63,868 nucleotides of DNA. It comes from an uncultured Bacteroidota bacterium (GTDB taxonomy: Bacteria; Bacteroidota; Bacteroidia; Flavobacteriales; Flavobacteriaceae). The notes beneath the pieces were generated by a model. It made no database searches. It was not told the origin of the DNA and was given only the letters and a program-made list of their open reading frames with translations. Within the stretch, counting starts at the first letter, position 1. Every line of letters starts with the position of its first letter. The position numbers and the translations under genes are program-made. The stretch lies in NCBI GenBank assembly GCA_902535165.1, contig CACASE010000009.1, positions 1-63,868 on the forward strand. Direction: 5' to 3'. Below are positions 55,416 to 63,521 of the stretch, piece by piece.

Positions 55416-55856
55416 CTAAGATGTATGATCACTAACTATATACCAATTTCCATTAATTTTTTTAAAAATTAAAGTAAAATAACCAGATAATTTTTCATTC
55501 TTTCTTTGAAGATTAAATTTACCTAGAAGTATTGCCACTTTTTTTGTGAGCAGAAACAGATCATTAATTTCAAAGCTTAAATCACCCATTAATTCTTTAG
55601 TTGAATATTTTTTAAGATATCTGTCTTTTACAAAATTCCAACCAAATACAGGACCATTAGATCCTGAAAAAACTAACTTTTCAGATTTGAGATAACCCTG
55701 CATAAACTTATTAATATTGTTATCATTCCATGCGATTCGTTGTTGTTCCAATACATTAAGAATTTTTAATGAATCTTTTTCTTTTAAATTTTGTGAATAA
55801 GAACTAGTGAATACAATAAACAAAAAAATAAAACTTATTGAAGATGTTTTTATCAT
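55416..55856 (-). CDS. Exported DUF4440 / SnoaL-like protein
   Basis: Small exported protein of 146 residues with a signal peptide (about 1-21, ending SSYSQN) and one NTF2-like domain (about 28-145) of the DUF4440 type, ending GNWYIVSDHTS. Such cone-shaped domains bind small hydrophobic or sugar-like ligands, or act as isomerases or dehydratases. It is the first gene of the operon with the DUF1080 and Gfo/Idh genes and is divergent from an AraC regulator, but its step in that pathway is unknown. Confidence 0.75.
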   Translation of the reverse strand: MIKTSSISFIFLFIVFTSSYSQNLKEKDSLKILNVLEQQRIAWNDNNINKFMQGYLKSEKLVFSGSNGPVFGWNFVKDRYLKKYSTKELMGDLSFEINDLFLLTKKVAILLGKFNLQRKNEKLSGYFTLIFKKINGNWYIVSDHTS

Positions 55857-56001
55857 ATTTCAATATAAAAAAAATAACGTTATAAGTTCAATTATTAATC
55901 AATTATGTTATTTTTGAAAAACCAAATAGATAATAATAATTATAAGGTTAAAAATATATAATTACTTAAATAAAATTTATAATAATATATTTCAATAATT
56001 C
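55857..56001. promoter_or_regulatory. Divergent control region of the AraC gene and DUF4440 operon
   Basis: This 145-bp very AT-rich gap separates the two divergent units. TATTTTTG at 55909-55916 on the plus strand is a candidate -7 box for the AraC gene. ATAACGTTAT at 55874-55883 is a perfect 10-bp palindrome just upstream of the DUF4440 start and is a possible operator. AraC regulators usually bind direct repeats, and none was clearly recognised. Confidence 0.35.
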
Positions 56002-56874
56002 ATGAAAAATATCAATTTAAGTACCAACAAAACAGAAATTGATAACGATATCATTTACTATGACTATAAAAATTTAGAGTCAAAAAAAGTATATATGAAT
56101 TATGAAACGGAAAAAAGCTTTATTCAGTTTCATTTTTGTTTAAAAGGTGATGTTAGTTTTGAGTATAATAATGGTGCTTATGCATTCCCTCTACAGCAAG
56201 GCAATCTTATTCTTTTATATAACCCCATAATGAATCTTCCAGTAAATGCATTACTTAATCATAATACAAAACTTATATCTCTTCTTATTAGAATTGAGAA
56301 ATTTCATAGTTTGTTTTCAGAAACTGCAGAATCAATCCCTTTTTTAAGTGATGAAAATATAAATAAAAAATTCTACAAAGAATACAAGTTAACACCAATA
56401 ATGACAACTATTTTAGTTCAAATGATGAATCAAACAATTAGTGATAATGTTAAAAAATTATATTTTAAGGGAAAAGTTTTTGAACTTTTAAGTTTACTAT
56501 TTAATGTTGGTAAAGAAATGAATATTGAACAATGTCCATTTTTAGCTGATGATAAGAATGTCAAAAAAATAAAAAAAGCCAAAGAAATTATAATCAGTAG
56601 GATGTCTGAGCCCCCTAGTTTAAAAGAATTAGCTGAACTAGTTGAAATTTCTCTGAAAAACTTAAAGGAAGGTTTTAAACAAGTTTATGGAAATACTGTT
56701 TTTGGATTTTTATATGATTATAAAATGAACGTCGCTAGCAATATGTTATCCTCAAAAAATTATAATGTAAATGAGGTAGCTTTACACTTGGGTTACAGCA
56801 CTGCAAGTCATTTCATTAATGCTTTTAAAAACAAGTTTGGTACTACACCAAAGAAATATTTGAATTCTAATTAA
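56002..56874 (+). CDS. AraC-family transcriptional regulator
   Basis: Regulator of 290 residues. The N-terminal half (about 1-170) is a cupin-like sensing domain (QFHFCLKGDVSFEYN, FPLQQGNLILLYNP). The C-terminal part (about 188-288) has two helix-turn-helix motifs: PSLKELAELVEISLKNLKEGF and NVNEVALHLGYSTASHFINAF (each shown in part), ending FGTTPKKYL. It lies head-to-head with the DUF4440-DUF1080-Gfo/Idh operon, so local control of that operon in response to a sugar is likely but not shown. Confidence 0.9.
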   Translation: MKNINLSTNKTEIDNDIIYYDYKNLESKKVYMNYETEKSFIQFHFCLKGDVSFEYNNGAYAFPLQQGNLILLYNPIMNLPVNALLNHNTKLISLLIRIEKFHSLFSETAESIPFLSDENINKKFYKEYKLTPIMTTILVQMMNQTISDNVKKLYFKGKVFELLSLLFNVGKEMNIEQCPFLADDKNVKKIKKAKEIIISRMSEPPSLKELAELVEISLKNLKEGFKQVYGNTVFGFLYDYKMNVASNMLSSKNYNVNEVALHLGYSTASHFINAFKNKFGTTPKKYLNSN

Positions 56875-56884
56875 TTTAATTGAT

Positions 56885-57721
56885 TTGAAAAAAAAGATAT
56901 TCTCTATTTTACAAATAATTATTACTGTTTTTTTTGTTTACTTCACATTTTCAAATCTTGATTTATCTAAACTATTTAAATTATTAAAAAGTGTTAATGT
57001 TGTCTATTTAGTATTAGCCTCATTTATTTACTTTTCATCCCAAATAATAAGTTCTGAAAGACTTCGCTACATTTTAAATTATAATGAATTTTTTATTTCA
57101 TTTAAAAAAAATTTCACACTTTATCTCATAGGTTTGTTTTATAATTTTTTTATTCCCGGAGGAATTGGTGGTGATGCATATAAGAGCTTCCTAATGAATA
57201 AAAAATTTGATTGGAAATTATCTAAAGTTGTAAAATTAATACTACTAGACAGAATGATTGGATTAGGTGTTCTTTGTTGTATTTTAGTTGGCTTATATGA
57301 GCTTATTTTCCTAAGCTTTAATTTTATCTATTTAATATTAACTGTATTTCTATTTTATGTAATTGGATATTACTTGGTTAAAGTAATTTTTAAAAATCAA
57401 AATATTTTTTGGAGATCATTTATTTACTCAACAGCTAGTCATTTTATACAATTCATTTCACTATTAATAATTTTATATTCATTAGGAATAGAAAATAGTT
57501 ATTTTGAGATAATCATAGTTTTTATTCTATCATCAATTTTTTCTGTTTTTTCTTTTGGAGGTATTGGTATTAGAGAATATATATTTTTATCATCTGCTTC
57601 AATACTTAGCTTTAGTCCTGAGCTTGCTGCAAGTATCGGACTTCTTTTTACTATCTCTGCAGCAATTTCATCATTACCTGGTTTTCTATTTATATTTTCA
57701 AAACCAGATTTTTTAAAATAA
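56885..57721 (+). CDS. Flippase-like membrane protein (UPF0104 / LPG synthase TM region)
   Basis: Integral membrane protein of 278 residues with about eight hydrophobic segments. Family hallmarks are NFFIPGGIGGDAYKS and FSFGGIGIREYIF. This domain is found alone in bacteria and in lysyl-phosphatidylglycerol synthases; lipid-linked sugar or phospholipid flipping is the usual suggestion. The start is TTG at 56885; the upstream in-frame TGA at 56861 leaves no ATG between. It lies 10 nt after the AraC gene. Confidence 0.82.
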   Translation: MKKKIFSILQIIITVFFVYFTFSNLDLSKLFKLLKSVNVVYLVLASFIYFSSQIISSERLRYILNYNEFFISFKKNFTLYLIGLFYNFFIPGGIGGDAYKSFLMNKKFDWKLSKVVKLILLDRMIGLGVLCCILVGLYELIFLSFNFIYLILTVFLFYVIGYYLVKVIFKNQNIFWRSFIYSTASHFIQFISLLIILYSLGIENSYFEIIIVFILSSIFSVFSFGGIGIREYIFLSSASILSFSPELAASIGLLFTISAAISSLPGFLFIFSKPDFLK

Positions 57722-57749
57722 AAAACCCAAGAGAATTCCTGGGTTTTTA
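57721..57749. terminator. Bidirectional intrinsic terminator
   Basis: AAAACCCA (57721-57728) pairs with TGGGTTTT (57739-57746) around a 10-nt loop, with T-rich and A-rich flanks. It lies between the convergent flippase-like gene and the TPR/NTF2 gene and can serve both strands. Confidence 0.75.
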
Positions 57750-57769
57750 ATTAAAATAATTTTTGTATT

Positions 57770-58918
57770 CTAAATTTTTGGGATACCTGATCCTCCACCA
57801 TATGGTGCCCAATTTGTATGGACTGTTTTCCATCCATTGTCAGTCGCAATCCAAACAGAAGATGCTCTTGTGCTATAATCAATCATATCTTCTGAGTCAC
57901 CAGATGAGTATGAGCCCTCTGCATAAAAAGTTAATATGGCCATTGACATATCAGGGGAAAAACTGACCTCGATATCTTTTAAATTAAAACTTTCCCAATT
58001 GACATTTGCTCCTCGTGAAAAGCTTTCTTTATTAAATTCATAAAAGTCTTGTAGGTTGGAGTCTCCAGAAATCAATTGCATATCCTCAGAAATGTATTTT
58101 TCAAATTCTTCATAATTTCTGTCAAGAATCGCCTTTTGAACAGCTCTTTGAGCATCTTTCAGGTTTTTAGATATTTCATCTTTAACTGTGTTTCTGTAAT
58201 AAGTAACAAGCTTAGGTTCATATGGTGATGCAAATGTTGCATAATCATATGCCTTTAATTGATTACTTAATGCAACCTCGTAATCACCCTTAATGACAGC
58301 TATTTCAGCTTTTGAATCCAATGAGTTAGGTCCAGTATGCAAACTTTGAGCCATGTCAGCGGCTTTGTAAGCTTCTTCAAAATCTACCTCCCCATCAACG
58401 TCTCCTCTCGCATATCCGTAAGCTAAAAAATTATATGCTCCTGAGGCAACATCTGGAAATTTTTCAGCAAATTCTTGATGCTTTTTCAAATCTCCACCTG
58501 TTGAAAACCAATTAACTAGCGGACTATTTGGATTTGCTTCCAATCCAGCATTAATTGAGCTACGATAAGTTTCACCATCACTAGTTAGTGTTGCAACCAA
58601 CATATTATACCATGTTTTTTCTTCAGATGTCAAAAGTTGTAAATTGATATCATCAAGTTTTGCCTTCCTTGTCCCCCAGTTTGGGTTTGGTGATGCGGCA
58701 GCAGCTAAAATTAATTTTGAGCATTCACAACCGCTATCAATCATGTATGCTGCTTTTGCCATCCCAACAGCCATTAAATGCTCTAGGTTAAAAAAATGTT
58801 CTAGAGCTTCATTTAAAACCTCATAAGACTGTTCGTCACAATTTGTATCCTTGATCCATTTTTGTGATGATAAATTATATGAAATTAAAATGAATAAAAT
58901 TGTAATTAAATTTTTCAT
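57770..58918 (-). CDS. Exported TPR-like protein with C-terminal NTF2-like domain
   Basis: Exported protein of 382 residues with a signal peptide (about 1-18, ending NLSSQK). The first 240 residues are helical and TPR-like (alternating Ala-rich helices such as GYARGDVDGEVDFEEAYKAA and GDYEVALSNQLKAYDYA). The last 120 (about 255-380) form a SnoaL/NTF2-like domain ending GWKTVHTNWAPYGGG. No enzymatic motif is visible and the role is unknown. It stands alone between two terminating regions. Confidence 0.68.
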   Translation of the reverse strand: MKNLITILFILISYNLSSQKWIKDTNCDEQSYEVLNEALEHFFNLEHLMAVGMAKAAYMIDSGCECSKLILAAAASPNPNWGTRKAKLDDINLQLLTSEEKTWYNMLVATLTSDGETYRSSINAGLEANPNSPLVNWFSTGGDLKKHQEFAEKFPDVASGAYNFLAYGYARGDVDGEVDFEEAYKAADMAQSLHTGPNSLDSKAEIAVIKGDYEVALSNQLKAYDYATFASPYEPKLVTYYRNTVKDEISKNLKDAQRAVQKAILDRNYEEFEKYISEDMQLISGDSNLQDFYEFNKESFSRGANVNWESFNLKDIEVSFSPDMSMAILTFYAEGSYSSGDSEDMIDYSTRASSVWIATDNGWKTVHTNWAPYGGGSGIPKI

Positions 58919-59018
58919 AATATTTTTTTATCAATTCAAGTTAAATATAAATAGATCTAAAAAATAACTGAAAAAGACTAAATAATGTATAATTAAGAAA
59001 AAAGTAAAATAATAAGTG

Positions 59019-60485
59019 CTATTTTATTAAATCCTTAATATAAAAGGATGTGGCTGGTAAACCCTCAATATTAAATAGGGTGGCTTCAAAATAGTTTTTC
59101 CAACCATAACGGACTTTTCTTGGGTTTGAAACATTAGGTGATTCAACAATAATTGACTCTCCATAAATTTTTGCTTCAGCTTCATAAAATATTTCATCCT
59201 CTCCTGCAATTTCAAAATCTTTTAATGGCCCATTGAAATTATAAATTCCATTATCTGCATAATCAAAGCTAATAATTACCTTAGATTCTTCCACTTTTGC
59301 TGAAGAAGGAATTGGTCCAGAGGGTGTTATTGATTTATATCCATAAGTTTGATTAAGTGCCCAATATGCAAGTCTATTACCAATTTTAACCTTTTCTGGG
59401 GGATGAATAGAATATAAATCACCAATATCAACAGTTGATACCATACCAGAATTTTTTATATTTCTCATCGCATCAAGCTGTGCATCTCTGAGCTCTGCGG
59501 AACTACTTTCATTTGGGTTATTATAACTGAATGGAGCAATTTGAACAAAATAAAAAGGAAAATCACCTAACCCCCACCTATCTCTCCAACTCGCAACCAT
59601 AACTTGCATTAGTTTAGAGTAATGTTTTGCTCTTTCTCTATTATTTTCACCTTGATACCAAATCCCTCCTCTTACAGTAAAAGGAATTAATGGCTTTAGC
59701 ATGGCGTTGAACAAATAACCAGGATTATACTCCTCGAATTTTTCATCAGAATTATTAATAATTATACCGGGTTTAAATTCCTTGTCCAAAAAACTTTTTT
59801 CAGCCCAAGCTTCAGCAGGTGTTCCACCCCAAGCACTTGAGATAATCCCAACAGGAACACCCAAAGACTCATGAATATACTTTGCAAATGAATATGCAAC
59901 GGCACTAAAATATCTTGAGCTTTCGGGTGTGGACTCTTGCCATTTACCTTCAAAATTTGCAACGGTACTAAAATATCTTGAGTTTTCGGGTCTGGTCTCT
60001 TGCCATTTACCTTCAAAATTTGCAACAGGCGACGCACTGTAATTTCTTTCGACAGTTAAAAGTCTAATGTTAGAATTAATTGATTTTCCAATGATATCTT
60101 GTGATCCATAAATAGGCTCACCAAAAAAACCATGCAATGGCATTTCCATATTAGATTGCCCAGATGCAAACCAAACCTCACCAAATAAAATATTTCTAAT
60201 AACTTTGGTTTCATTTTTTGTAGATATAGTAAGTTCATAGGGGCCAACGCTATTATCTGTTTTAATTTTTAATATCCACTCACCACTGCTGTTTGATTTT
60301 GTTTTAACTGATTTATTGTTCCAACTACAATATACAGTCACTATCTGATTGGGATTTGATTTTCCCCATATGTTAACACTTGAGTTCCTCTGCAATACCA
60401 TATTGTCAGAAAATAAATTATTCATCTTTATCTGTGAAAAAAGAGAAATTGAAAAGAGAAAAAATATTAAATAATGAAATCGCAT
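59019..60485 (-). CDS. Sialate O-acetylesterase family (SASA) carbohydrate esterase with internal duplication
   Basis: Exported esterase of 488 residues (signal peptide about 1-18). The catalytic Ser111 lies in ASGQSNMEM, and the Asp and His361 of the triad are in DIGDLYSIHPPEK. The conserved block SAWGGTPAEAW is present. The SASA family includes enzymes that remove acetyl groups from sialic acid and from xylan. It is 15 residues longer than the neighbouring paralogue chiefly because of a 21-residue tandem duplication, VANFEGKWQE(T/S)(R/T)PE..., at about 155-197. It is last in a four-gene operon. Confidence 0.9.
   Translation of the reverse strand: MRFHYLIFFLFSISLFSQIKMNNLFSDNMVLQRNSSVNIWGKSNPNQIVTVYCSWNNKSVKTKSNSSGEWILKIKTDNSVGPYELTISTKNETKVIRNILFGEVWFASGQSNMEMPLHGFFGEPIYGSQDIIGKSINSNIRLLTVERNYSASPVANFEGKWQETRPENSRYFSTVANFEGKWQESTPESSRYFSAVAYSFAKYIHESLGVPVGIISSAWGGTPAEAWAEKSFLDKEFKPGIIINNSDEKFEEYNPGYLFNAMLKPLIPFTVRGGIWYQGENNRERAKHYSKLMQVMVASWRDRWGLGDFPFYFVQIAPFSYNNPNESSSAELRDAQLDAMRNIKNSGMVSTVDIGDLYSIHPPEKVKIGNRLAYWALNQTYGYKSITPSGPIPSSAKVEESKVIISFDYADNGIYNFNGPLKDFEIAGEDEIFYEAEAKIYGESIIVESPNVSNPRKVRYGWKNYFEATLFNIEGLPATSFYIKDLIK
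59896..60021 (-). repeat. 63-bp in-frame tandem duplication
   Basis: Two adjacent copies, 59896-59958 and 59959-60021, differ at 4 of 63 bases. All four differences change the amino acid (Ser/Thr, Thr/Arg, Ser/Asn, Ala/Thr). The unit encodes 21 residues, so the reading frame is preserved. The paralogous esterase at 60.5-61.9 kb has a single copy of this region. Confidence 0.92.
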
Positions 60486-60494
60486 TTTGTAATG

Positions 60495-61916
60495 TTAATC
60501 AAAGTCATAAGATCTAAATGATGATGCAGGTAAACCCTCAACATTGTAAAGTGTACCCACAATATAATTTTTCCAACCGTATCTTATATATAGCGGATTT
60601 GGAACATTTTTATTACTCAGAGTGAGAATACTTCTTTCCCACCCTGCAGAATAATGTGGATCAATAGAAGCATCCGCATTGTAAAAGATTTTATCTTTCC
60701 CAGCGATCTCAAAACCATTTAATGGCTTACCATAACTAGTAACTCCACTTTCAGCATATTTAAAATTAACATATACCTTATTATTTTTTACTTTCATAGA
60801 TTCGTATACAGGACCTGAATAAGGTAAACCATCAAAACCATAATTTTTGGCTAATGCCCAATATGCAAGTCTTTTTCCAATCAAAAGTTTTTCAGGTGGG
60901 TGATTAGTTATGGTACTTCCAATATCTAATGTTACTGCCATTCCTGTATTTTTTACTGAAAGCATTGTTTTCAACTGGGCTTCTCTCAAAAATGCTTGGG
61001 ATGTTCCATTACCTTGTCCCAGCGATCCATTTGGAGCAAGCTGAACAAAATAGAAAGGAAAATCACCTAATCCCCATTCATCTCTCCAATTTTTAATTAA
61101 TCCATTCATTAATTTCATATAGTTTTGATATCGCCCTGAATTTCCCTCTCCTTGGTACCATATAACACCCTTAATTGTAAAAGGAATTATAGCGTTGATC
61201 ATTCCATTAAATAGTACAGATGGACTATTATGAGGCTGTTTCGCATAGTAACTTAGCTCCTTTTCAGTAGTAATTTTTTTTAAAACTTCAGGACTTATCC
61301 ATGCCTCAGCAACAGAACCATCTTTTGGGGAATTAATTATCCCAAAGGGAACGTCTAAAACTTGATTTAGATATTTTGCGAAAGAATAGGCAACAGCACT
61401 AAAATTTGGAGTATTTTTAAAATTAGCCTGTAACCATTCGCCTTCAACATTACTAATTCGCTCCTTACTAACTTTTTCCTTTACATTAAAAAATCTGATT
61501 TTTGAGTTATTGGAATTAGCAATGGCATCCAATGAACCAATAACCGGCTCACGATTGTTTCCAGATAATGTCATTTCCATATTAGATTGACCACTTGAAA
61601 GCCAAACCTCACCAATTAATACATTATTAATTGTTTTTGTTTCACCACCACATGTAACTTGAATATTGTAAGGACCTCCAGCACTAGGTGTTTTAATTTT
61701 TACTTCCCAACTTCCATCATTTTTAACAACAGTTCTGTTAATTTTTCTAGACCATGAAGTATTAATTATAAGCTCTTGATTTTTTTGAGCTTTGCCCCAG
61801 AAATTCACATAAGATTCTTGCTGAAGAACCATGTTATCTGAGAAAAGATTACTAAACTCAATCTGACTATTTAAATTAATTGAAGCAAGAAAAATTAATA
61901 CTAGTAGTAGCCTCAT
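60495..61916 (-). CDS. Sialate O-acetylesterase family (SASA) carbohydrate esterase
   Basis: Exported esterase of 473 residues (signal peptide about 1-18), paralogous to the next gene downstream. Ser111 is in SSGQSNMEM and the Asp/His pair is in DIGSTITNHPPEK. The block that reads WGGTPAEAW in the neighbour is KDGSVAEAW here, an unusual change in a conserved loop that may alter specificity or activity. Its ATG follows the stop of the upstream sulfatase gene directly (TAAATG), and the next gene starts 9 nt after its stop. Acetyl removal from a decorated glycan is the likely role. Confidence 0.88.
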   Translation of the reverse strand: MRLLLVLIFLASINLNSQIEFSNLFSDNMVLQQESYVNFWGKAQKNQELIINTSWSRKINRTVVKNDGSWEVKIKTPSAGGPYNIQVTCGGETKTINNVLIGEVWLSSGQSNMEMTLSGNNREPVIGSLDAIANSNNSKIRFFNVKEKVSKERISNVEGEWLQANFKNTPNFSAVAYSFAKYLNQVLDVPFGIINSPKDGSVAEAWISPEVLKKITTEKELSYYAKQPHNSPSVLFNGMINAIIPFTIKGVIWYQGEGNSGRYQNYMKLMNGLIKNWRDEWGLGDFPFYFVQLAPNGSLGQGNGTSQAFLREAQLKTMLSVKNTGMAVTLDIGSTITNHPPEKLLIGKRLAYWALAKNYGFDGLPYSGPVYESMKVKNNKVYVNFKYAESGVTSYGKPLNGFEIAGKDKIFYNADASIDPHYSAGWERSILTLSNKNVPNPLYIRYGWKNYIVGTLYNVEGLPASSFRSYDFD

Positions 61917-63521
61917 TTAGTATAAAAACTTCTTATCCAACTCTTCTGAATCTTTATATTTTATTCTTAAATTTTTTAATCTTAGAGTTAAATCCTCAAC
62001 AACATCAGAGTAAGCTGGGTCACTGTAAACATTTTTCATCTCATTTGGGTCATTCAATCTATCATACAATTCCCATTCATCTACATCATAGTAAAACCTA
62101 ACTAACTTATATTCCTTAGTGACAATTCCATAATGTCTTTTAGCCATGTGAACAGATGGATATTCATAATAATGATAATAAACCTCTTCTCTTGTCCATT
62201 TATCATTTTCACCTTTTAGAAGCGGTAAAAGGCTTTCACCTTGCATGTCCTCTGGCACATCGATCATTGCAGCTTCTAAGAATGTTTGAGCAAAATCAAG
62301 ATTTTGTACCATTTCATCGTTAGTTATTCCAGGTTTGATTTTATTTGGCCATTTGATTAGTAAAGGAGTTTTAAATGACTCATCATAAATAAATCTTTTA
62401 TCATACCAGCCATGTTCACCCAAATAGAAACCTTGATCAGAGGTGTAAACTACAATTGTATTTTTATCAAGACCTGATTCCTCGAGGTAATCCAAAACTC
62501 TACCTACATTATCGTCAATTGATGATATTGTACCCAAATAATCTTGCATATACCTTTGAAATTTCCACTTCATTTTTTCCTCATCATTCATTCCTGGCCA
62601 ATTTTCTCTAAAATCATTATTAATTTTATCCAAAACAAGCTCATATTTAGCTTTTTGCTCATCATTTGCTCGTTTAGTATACGGACCATGAAAATCATTT
62701 GGATTTTCTCTTAATTGCATGCCATCTCCCCTTATATAAACGATTTCTGGTTCTACTTTACCCATTTCTTTTATAGTTTCAGGCCTAACTTTACTATCAT
62801 GAGAATACCTCATATGAGTCAAAATATTCATTTCTGCAGATTTCGCAGCACTTCCTCTGTTTGAATAATCATCAAAAAGTGTTTCTGGCTCAGGGAACTC
62901 CATTTCATAAAACTCGGCAAATTTTTCAGTGCTTGGCCACCATGGTCGGTGAGGAGCTTTGTGTAAATACATCATCATAAAAGGTTTACTTTCATCTCTT
63001 TTTGTTTTAAACCAGTCAAGTGTTAAGTCAGTTATAATATCTGTAACATAACCAGTAATTAAAGTGTCTTTTTTCTTTCCCAAGAAAAGTGGGTTAATAT
63101 AGCTTCCTTGACCGGGAAGAATCAAAAAATCATCCACTCCTTTAGGATTATTTCCAAAATGTAATTTTCCATACATAGCTGTTTGATAACCTGCTTTTTG
63201 AAATAACTGCGGAAATGTTACTTGTGTTGTATCAAACTTAGCATGGTTATCAATTTTTCCATTTAGATGGCTATGTTTTCCTGTGAGAATCACGGCTCTT
63301 GACGGAGCACATATTGAATTAGTAACACACGCATTTGTAAATAAAATTCCTTCATTAGCGATTCTATCAATGTTTGGGGTTTGAATGAGTTTATCACTGT
63401 ATGCGCTTATTGCCTGGTAAGCATGATCATCTGACATGATAAACAGTATGTTAGGTCTTTCATCTTTATCGTTACATCCAGCGACGAACATTAAGATTAT
63501 TAATAGGTAAATATTTCTCAT
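61917..63521 (-). CDS. Type I sulfatase lipoprotein
   Basis: Outer-membrane or periplasmic sulfatase of 534 residues with a lipobox FVAGC (Cys16 lipidated). The formylglycine Cys71 is in SICAPSRAVILTGKH. Metal-binding DDH at 31-33 and the C-terminal-half block YTSDQGFYLGEHGWYDKR are intact. The layout is that of polysaccharide S1 sulfatases, not housekeeping arylsulfatases. Its ATG overlaps the preceding stop as ATGA (63518-63521) and its stop abuts the SASA gene. Confidence 0.9.
   Translation of the reverse strand: MRNIYLLIILMFVAGCNDKDERPNILFIMSDDHAYQAISAYSDKLIQTPNIDRIANEGILFTNACVTNSICAPSRAVILTGKHSHLNGKIDNHAKFDTTQVTFPQLFQKAGYQTAMYGKLHFGNNPKGVDDFLILPGQGSYINPLFLGKKKDTLITGYVTDIITDLTLDWFKTKRDESKPFMMMYLHKAPHRPWWPSTEKFAEFYEMEFPEPETLFDDYSNRGSAAKSAEMNILTHMRYSHDSKVRPETIKEMGKVEPEIVYIRGDGMQLRENPNDFHGPYTKRANDEQKAKYELVLDKINNDFRENWPGMNDEEKMKWKFQRYMQDYLGTISSIDDNVGRVLDYLEESGLDKNTIVVYTSDQGFYLGEHGWYDKRFIYDESFKTPLLIKWPNKIKPGITNDEMVQNLDFAQTFLEAAMIDVPEDMQGESLLPLLKGENDKWTREEVYYHYYEYPSVHMAKRHYGIVTKEYKLVRFYYDVDEWELYDRLNDPNEMKNVYSDPAYSDVVEDLTLRLKNLRIKYKDSEELDKKFLY

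Noticed and set aside
59896-60021. Short CRISPR-like array
   Set aside because: Two adjacent coding copies without spacers; no cas genes nearby.
59762-60037. Alternative reading frame across the esterase duplication showing two repeated 20-residue blocks
   Set aside because: It is an out-of-frame shadow of the 63-bp tandem repeat within a well-supported esterase gene.
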